This document shows positions 57,315-64,000 of a DNA stretch of 64,000 nt, one piece after another. Every line of letters starts with the position of its first letter. Positions within the stretch are counted from its first letter, which is position 1. The position numbers and the translations under genes are program-made. The notes beneath the pieces were generated by a model. The model did not search any database and had not been told where the DNA came from. It worked only from the letters and a program-made list of their open reading frames with translations. This stretch comes from Berberis thunbergii (lineage: Eukaryota > Streptophyta > Magnoliopsida > Ranunculales > Berberidaceae). The stretch is from assembly GCA_003290165.1 (NCBI GenBank), contig QNQO01001169.1, positions 124,001 through 188,000 on the forward strand, read 5' to 3'.

Positions 57315-58794
57315 CTACTTGATCAACTCTGTAATCGCCTTCGCCTGTGGATCTGTCTGTAGGCCTACTTTGATCTTCTCCAAGATGGTGTGACTTGGAC
57401 CAGTATGGGTTAGCACTGCAAGGTCTACCATTCTACTGAGTGCATCAACAACATTGTTAGTGCGCCCGGGCTTGTATTCCAATACTAAGTCAAATTCTGC
57501 TAATTTTTCCTGCCATCGAGATTGCTTGGAGGTTAACATCTTCTGAGTAAGAAAATGGCTTGCTGCAGTATTATCCGTTTTAACAAGGACTTGAGACCCC
57601 AAGAGGTAGTGTCTCCACACCCGTAAACAATGTACAATGGCTAGCAATTCATTTTCTTGAGCTGAGTAACGAGACTCTGTATCATTCAACTTTCGACTCT
57701 CATATGCTACCGCGTGACCATCTTGAAGTAAAACTCCCCCTAAGGCATAGTCAGATGCATCTGTTTGTACTTCAAAGGGCTTGGTGATGTCTGGCAAGGC
57801 CAATACTGAATTGTTCATCACGGCCAGTTTCAAGTCTTGGAATGAAGCTTTACACTGTCTATCCCATTCCCATGTTCGGTCTTGTTTCAACAAATTTTTC
57901 AAGGCAACGGCTCTCTTAGAGTAGTCCCTTATGAAGCGACGATAATAGTTTGCGAGTCGAAGGAGACACGTTCTTAGGAGAGTTCCAATCATGGATTGCC
58001 TTGACTTTCTCCATGTCCATCCGAATCTTGCCATTGCCAATAACATGACCCAAAAAATTGATTTGGGTCTGGCCGAATGAGCACTTTTCCTTCTTGACAA
58101 AGAGATGATTATCCTTAAGGATTTGGAACACTTCTCGCAAATGATGTCGGTGTTCTTCTATAGTCCCACTATAAACCACAATGTCGTCAAGATAGACAAC
58201 CACAGACTTGTCCAGAAGGTGACGGAACAGGCCATTCATAAGGGTGCAAAATGTAGCTGGAGCATTTGTCAAGCCGAATGGCATTACTAGGAACTCATAT
58301 GACCCATATCTAGTAGAACAAGCAGTTTTGGGTTCGTCACCAGCACCAATGCGGACCTTATGGTAATCTGATCTCAAGTCGAGTTTTGTGAAGTATCTGG
58401 CGGATCCAAGTTGGTCGAATAAGTTTGCAATGAGCGGCAGCGGGTAGTTGTTCTTTATAGTGACTTTGTTCAAGGCTCTATAATCAACACAAAGGCGAAG
58501 ACTGCCATCATATTTCCGCTGAAAAAGAACAGGTGCCCCATAAGGTGCTTTAGAGGGACGAATGAATCCTGACTCCAACAAGCCATCTAGTTGTGTTCTC
58601 AATTCAGTCAGCTCTGGAGAGCTCATGCGATATGGACTACGTGCGGGTGGCTTGGCACCAGGGAGTAACTCAATTTCGTGATCAATGAGCCTGCTGGGAG
58701 GTAGATTCTTTGGCAATTCATCCGGCATCACTTCGCTGAAGTCAGCAATAACTTGGGCAACTTCCTCGAAAATTTTGCTAGTATCATCTTCCAT
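57315..58794 (-). pseudogene. Inner element reverse transcriptase and RNase H
   Basis: The RT has [40 protein letters not shown] and the catalytic YLDD (VVVYLDDIVVYS). A deletion of about 14 bp near 57957-57970, seen by comparison with the outer copy at 62790-62825, shifts the frame after SPKNVS. The following [11 protein letters not shown] and RNase H continue in another frame, with TDASDYALGGVLL, ENELLAIV, KTDNTAA and VDALSR. A CAG-to-TAG change at 57315-57317 ends it before integrase. Confidence 0.88.
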
Positions 58795-59392
58795 CTCTAG
58801 CTTTGGCCACAGCTAAGTATGTATCTTCTCCTTTGGCCAAGCCCCTCTTGACTTGGAGCGCCGACAATATTCTATCATGAGTTGTTGGTCGAATTGAGGT
58901 TGGTACAATGCGTAGTCTGGGTCCGAAAAACCCCAAGGAGTCCATGAAAGGTAATGGTCCTGCTGCAGCTCCTCGGAAGAATTCTTGGCTAAGAATCACC
59001 TTAAAATCATCAAGTGGAACGACCAAGAAGTTTGATCTTCCTTCCCATGGACCAACCTGTAGTGGCACAGCTCTAGCCATACCATTAATAGAGATTGTCT
59101 CAGAGTTGACAGCTTTCAACTTACCCACATCTTCTTCTAAATTCAGACCCACACGTCTAGCTTCATCTGGGGCAATAAAATTGTCTGTCGCTCCAGAATC
59201 CAACAATGCTTGGGAAGGGAACCCATTGATAGTGATGTCGATGTATTGTAATTCCTTCTTGTGTGGGTGCTCATACATTTCTCCTTTGACAGCATTGAGC
59301 TTGCGTAGAGCTCCCATTTGGGAGGTCTCACTGTTGGTGGGGTTCGAGCTCGATGCGTTCGAGTTAGAAGGCTCTGCTTGAAGCAGTGACAT
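58784..59392 (-). pseudogene. Inner element aspartic protease region
   Basis: An open frame contains the retropepsin-like motif ALLDSGATDNFIAPDEA and, about 70 residues on, VPLDDFKVILSQEFF. This is typical of the DUF1758/retropepsin domain that follows plant gypsy Gag. It is open along its length but out of frame with RT by a short overlap. Confidence 0.8.
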
Positions 59393-60544
59393 TAATGAGT
59401 GTAGAGCTGGTTTGGATGGACATTTGCCTGTTGGGTGATCTCTGCTATTGCAAAGAATGCATGGGGCAGAGGCAGATGGTCTCCACTGTCCAGAGTAGTT
59501 TTGCCCTCATTTGTTGTTGTAATTTGAGTTGCTAGAGCTGGCATTCCAATTTGTGTTGGAACTCCAATTCTGGTTGGACGGCCGAGAATTATAGTTTTCC
59601 TCGGTTCTGACTTGAGTTTCCCCAATTTTGATGAGGTGAGCGAGCATTCGACCCCGAGCTTGAATTGGTACTGGCCAGTTCTAGCTGTGGAGTGATTGAG
59701 CGAAGTGGATCCAGTCATGGGCATATAATCGCTAAACCTTTCTGCTGCTGCAATAGCACTTGTAATATCTGTCACCTTCTGCGTTTGCAATTCTGCTTGT
59801 AGAAGCGGCTGAGCTTGTTCCATGAAACAGAAAACTTGGTCCTTCTCAGACATTTCTCGAATATCTAGCAAGCAAGTTGAGAATTGTCTGACATAGTCTC
59901 GAATATTGCCTGTCTGTTTGATGGTGTGGAGCTTCCTCCTTGCTAAGAATCAGTGTTCTCAGGCAAAATTGATTTCTGAGTTCCTTCTTGAGGTCTGCCC
60001 AAGTACTAATAAGGATGCGACCTTCTTCCATATCTGCATATTTGGTTCTCCACCATAGTTTCGCATCACCTGCTAAGTACATGGTCGCCATGGTAACCTT
60101 GGCTTCTTCTGATTCGGGGTTCACCGCGCGAAAATACTGCTCCAGATCAAATAAGAAGTTCTCTAACTCCTTCCCATCTCGTGCCCCAGCATATGACTTT
60201 GGCTCGGGTACTTTCATCCTAGAGTGATCAGTCGTCCCAGTGGCCTTGGTTAGCAAACCAACCCTTGCAAAATAAGTCCTCCAACTGTAATTGGAAGTCA
60301 CTCATCACTTGAGCTGTGGGGTGAGGCGACTCTTCATTGCGACTGTTATTCCCTCTAAGTTATCAACGTGCTCAGCCAGCGAATCTACTCTGTCTGCCAG
60401 TGAAAATAGTCTATCCAACCGACTAATCAGTTCTCCCAAAGTGTTCAACTGGTCCATTCTGCTTTCCAGTCTATGCATTCGACTGGCCTGTCGTTCCTCC
60501 ATAGCGCTAAGGCGCTCATTTATTTCTTGCATCCTGGTTTGCAT
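59392..60544 (-). pseudogene. Inner element gag, broken
   Basis: An N-terminal segment of 79 residues with coiled-coil character (60544-60305) ends at a TGA that overlaps an ATG. An extra T near 60267-60270 then breaks the frame. The main Gag domain (EPKSYAGARDGKELENFLF, then YADMEEGRILISTWADLKKE) follows, and further frameshifts occur near 59860. The zinc knuckle CILCNSRDHPTGKC is readable in an alternative frame near 59426-59467. Confidence 0.8.
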
Positions 60545-60569
60545 TCAACAACTCTGGCTAGATACCAAC

Positions 60570-61020
60570 TGTCACGGACTAGTAATCCGTAGCGGCACTA
60601 GCTATCCAATTCACTAGTAAGCTATGAGTAGTTACTTTGACAGGCACAAAATATTAACTTGAGAATGCACAATATCAATCTGTAAATAATATAACAATGC
60701 ACAATAGTCAGTAAAAGCTCTCTTCACATTCAACAATATATTACAATGGGAGCAACGTCGGAAGGACGTTGCTCAAGACTAGTTCGATGCTATCCGATCG
60801 ATGAAAATACAAGTTTGAGTTGGAAAAGCAATGCAAAGAAAACAATAAAAATGCTAGCGGTACAGTCTGGCCCGACTATGCAATGGAGGCAACACGTCCT
60901 CACAGTCAAGAGCTCAACCTTCCCCCTATAATATAGATGCTAAGGCATTTGGGCACTTTTCAAAAGGTGAACATTGAGTTTTGAGACCATTAGGAAGGCC
61001 TCTGACCTTGAGTCCTGACA
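60570..61020 (-). repeat. 5' LTR of the inner gypsy element
   Basis: 451 bp, ending in element sense beside a mutated tRNA-Met primer-binding site (about 60556-60567). It abuts the target duplication GCGAC at 61021. Confidence 0.92.
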
Positions 61021-61025
61021 GCGAC

Positions 61026-64000
61026 CATGTACTTAGCAGGCGATGCAAAACTATGGTGGAGAACCAAATATGCAGATATGGAAGAAGGCGCATCCTTATT
61101 AGAACTTGGGCAGACCTCAAGAAGGAACTCAAAATCAATTCTTGCCTGAGAACACTGATTTCTTAGCAAGAAGGAAGCTCCACACCATCCAAACAGACAG
61201 GCAATATTCGAGACTATGTCGACAATTTCCGGCCGTCCAACAGAATTGGAGTTCCAACAAAAATTGGAATGTCAGCTCTAGCAACTCAAATTACAACAAT
61301 AAAGGAGGGCAAACTACTCTGGACAGTGGAGACCATCTGCCCCTTTGCCCATGCATTCTTTGCAATAGCAGAAATCACCCAACAGGCAAATGTCCATCCA
61401 AACAGCTTTACACTCATTAATGTCCTTGCTTCAAGCAGAACCTTCTAACTCGACCGCATCGAGCTCGAACCCACCCCACCATTGTGAGACTCTCAGATGG
61501 GAGCTCTACGCAAGCTCAATGTTGTCAAAGGAGAAATGTATGAGCACCCACACAAAAAGGCTTTGCAATACATCGACATCACTATCAATGGGTTCCCTTC
61601 CCAAACATTGTTGGATTCAGAAGTGACATACATTTTTATTGCCCAGATGAAGCTAGACGTGTGGTCTAACTTAGAAGAAGATGTGGGTAAGTTGAAAGCT
61701 GTCAACTCTGAGGCAATCTATATTAATGGTATGGCTAGAGCTGTGCCACTACAGTTGGTCCATGGGAAGGAAGATCAAAATTCTTGGTCGTTCACTTGAT
61801 GATTTTAAGGTGATTCTTAGCCAAGATTCTTCCGAGGAGCTGCAGCAGGACCATTACCTTTCATGGACTCCTTGGGTTTCGGACCAGACTACGCATTGTA
61901 CCAACCTCAATTCGACTAACAACTTCATGATGAAATATTGTCGGCGCTTCAAGTCAAGAGAGGCTTGGCTAAAGGAGAAGATACATACTTAGCTGTGGCA
62001 AGCTAGAGATGGAAGATGATACTAGCAAAATCCTGAGGAAGTTGCCCAAGTTATTGCTGACTTCAGCGAAGTATTCCGAATGAATTGCCAAAGATCTACC
62101 TCCCAGAAGGCTCATTGATCACAAAATTGAGTTAGTCCCTGGTGCCAGCTACCCGCACGTAGTCCATATTGCATGAGTCCTCAGAGCTGATCGAATTGAG
62201 AACACAACTAGATGGCTTGTTGGAGTCGGGATTCATTCGGCCCTCTAAAGCACCTTATGGGCACCTGTTCTTTTTCAGCGGAAACATGATGGCAGTCTTC
62301 ACCTTTGTGTTGATTATAGAGCCTTGAACAAAGTCACTATAAAGAACAAATACCCGCTGCCGTCATTGCAGACTTATTCGACCAACTTGGATCCGCCAGA
62401 TACTTTACAAAATTCGACTTGAGATCAGGTTACCAATCAGGTCCGCATTGCTGCTGGTGACGAACCCAAAACTGCTTGTTCTAATAGATATAGGTCATAT
62501 GAGTTCCTAGTAATGCCCTTCGGCTTGACCAATGCTCCAGCTACATTTTGCACCCTATGAATGGCTTGTTCCGTCACCTTCTGGACAAGTCTGTGGTTTA
62601 TAGTGGGACTATAGAAAACACCTACATCATTTGCGAGAAGTGTTCCAAATTCCTTAGGGATAATCATTCTCTTTGTCAAGAAGGAAAATGCTCATTCGGC
62701 CAGACCCAGATCAATTTCTTGGGTCATGTTATTGGCAAATGGCAAAATCGGATGGACATGGGGAAAGTCAAGGCAATCCTGATTGGAATTCTCCTGAGAA
62801 CGTGTCTCAACTACGTTCTTTCCTTGGACTCGCAAACTATTATCGTCGCTTCATAAGGGACTACTCTAAGAGAGCTGTTGCCCTGACAAATTTGTTGAAA
62901 CAAGACCGAACATGGGAATGGATAGGCAGTGTGAAGCTTCAATTCCAAGACTTGAATTAGTCGTGATGAAAGATCCAGTATTGGCCTTGCCAGACATCAC
63001 CAAGCCCTTTGAAGTACAAACAGATGCATCTGATTATGCCTTAGGGGGAATTTTACTTCAAGATGGTCACCCGGTAGCATATGAGAGTCGAAAGTCCGAA
63101 TGATACAGAATCTCGTTACTTCAGCTCAGAAAAGGAATTGCTAGCCATATGTACATTGTTTACGGGTGTGGAGACACTACTCTTGGGATCTCAAGTCCTT
63201 GTTAAACGGATAATGCTGGCAGCAAGCCATTTCCTTACTCAGAAGATGCTAACCTCCAAGCAATCTCGATGGCAGGAAAAATTAGCAGAATTTGACTTAG
63301 TATTGGAATACCAAGCCAGGGGCGCACTACAATGTAGCCGATGCACTCAGTAGAAGGGCAGACCTTGCAGTGCTAACCCATAACTGGTTCGAGTCACACC
63401 ATCTTGGAGAAGATCAAAGTAGGCCTACAGACAATCCACAAGCGAAGGCCATTACAGAGTTGATCAAGCAGGGCAAAACTCGACGGTTCTGGATAAAAGA
63501 TGGAGCAATACTCACAACTGGTAATCGCCTCTATGTTCCGAGAACTTCGGGTTTGAGAAAAGAACTTTTGAAAGAATGCCATGAACCCATTGGGCGGGAC
63601 ATCCAGGTTGGAGACGAACACTTGCATTGCTAGAGAGGGGGTACTATTGGCCGCAGATACAAGAGGATGTAATGGCCTATGTTCGAACATGTCTTATTTG
63701 CCAGCAAGATAAGGTGAAAGAGATCGACCAATAGGCTTACTAGAGCCCCTGCCTGCTCCAACTCGTCCTTGGGAAAGTGTTTCCGTGGACTTCATTACGG
63801 GGTTACCGAAAGTGGAGGATTTTAGGAGTATCCTTGTAGTTGTTGACCGATTATCAAAGTATGTGACCTTTGTGCCGACCGGATTGACTTGCACAGCTGA
63901 AGATACGGCGCAATTGTTCCTCAAGCATGTAGTGAAGTATTGGGGACTGCCTGAAAACATTGTTAGCGACCGTGATGCTCGCTTCACAGGAAAGTTTTGG
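61026..64000 (+). pseudogene. Outer element gag 3' part, protease, RT, RNase H and integrase start
   Basis: Homologues of all inner-element domains appear in order on the plus strand. They are the Gag remainder with knuckle CILCNSRNHPTGKC (about 61350), the protease region (61500-62000, here with a changed DSEVTYIF in place of DSGATDNF), RT (62040-62850), RNase H (TDASDYALGGILL, about 63020) and integrase (CLICQQDK, DFITGLPK, SDRDARFTGKFW at the window edge). Frameshifts are frequent, and the RT YLDD region is missing several bases (SVVYSGTIE near 62590). It is a decayed copy and continues past 64000. Confidence 0.85.

Larger units (their letters stand above)
55462..61020 (-). mobile_element. 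Inner Ty3/gypsy chromodomain retrotransposon, complete, inserted in gag of the outer copy
   Basis: It is a 5559-bp element on the minus strand with both LTRs and the order gag, protease, RT, RNase H, integrase, chromodomain (right to left). The perfect 5-bp target duplication GCGAC lies at 55457-55461 and 61021-61025. The purine-rich tract beside the 3' LTR is at about 55907-55917. Coding is interrupted by at least three nonsense codons and several indels, so it is not autonomous as sequenced. It shares family, LTRs and gene order with the element it entered. Confidence 0.93.
54492..64000 (+). mobile_element. Outer Ty3/gypsy chromovirus-type retrotransposon, degraded, runs off window end
   Basis: The 5' LTR (54492-54974), a tRNA-iMet primer-binding site and gag lie before 55461. 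The rest of gag, protease, reverse transcriptase, RNase H and the start of integrase lie from 61021 to the window end. Between them sits a complete minus-strand element of the same family. Many frameshifts break the coding region. The 3' LTR is beyond the window. Confidence 0.9.

Noticed and set aside
1..64000. CRISPR arrays, prokaryotic operons, phage or plasmid modules
   Set aside because: No regularly spaced short repeats with unique spacers and no prokaryotic gene organisation; introns, MITEs and LTR elements show plant nuclear DNA.

Overview
The window is nuclear DNA from a flowering plant, most likely a eudicot. It is AT-rich, the genes are interrupted by GT-AG introns, and it carries NAC, ALMT and MIP1-type genes, plastid-derived fragments and many plant transposon families. 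I cannot name the species. Four host protein-coding loci can be supported. They are a NAC transcription factor on the + strand (28108-29849), two tandem aluminium-activated malate transporter (ALMT) genes on the - strand (33182-35659 and 36395-39205), and a MIP1-type coiled-coil RING protein on the - strand (42554-45314). Exon structures were reconstructed by hand from splice sites and reading frame. The proximal ALMT copy has a one-base frameshift in exon 2, plus an extra intron and a 33-bp in-frame repeat near its C-terminus.

Region by region. 1-27 kb is repeat-rich and has no intact host gene. It holds a MULE terminus at the window edge, a LINE remnant with zf-RVT and RNase H domains, a candidate solo LTR, and an array of about twelve 240-bp tandem repeats (9.0-11.9 kb). 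Next come a decayed RWD-RING-IBR (RNF14-like) pseudogene with a plastid atpA fragment inside it, two copies of a LINE family whose only ORF is a DUF4283/CCHC ORF1, an RTE-type LINE remnant, several MITEs, and a tRNA-derived SINE that shares its 3' tail with the ORF1-only LINE. A plastid trnI-trnA fragment lies at 26.55 kb. 27-46 kb is the genic segment, with fewer transposons. 46-54 kb contains a triple-nested transposon: a Mutator-like element (48840-52644), a PIF/Harbinger-type element inside its terminal repeat, and a hAT-type element inside that. Each is bounded by a perfect target-site duplication. 54.5-64 kb is a nest of two Ty3/gypsy chromodomain retrotransposons of one family. A complete minus-strand copy (55462-61020, TSD GCGAC) has inserted into the gag gene of an older plus-strand copy that runs off the window end.

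The host genes show no operon-like or pathway relationship. The two ALMTs are a local tandem duplication. I found no CRISPR-like, plasmid-like or prokaryotic system. The less ordinary content is in the mobile DNA: the ORF1-only LINE with its SINE partner, the nested MULE with a long near-perfect hairpin and segments shared with its flank, and the 240-bp array. Single-base indels are frequent between repeat copies, so some frameshifts could be sequence errors.
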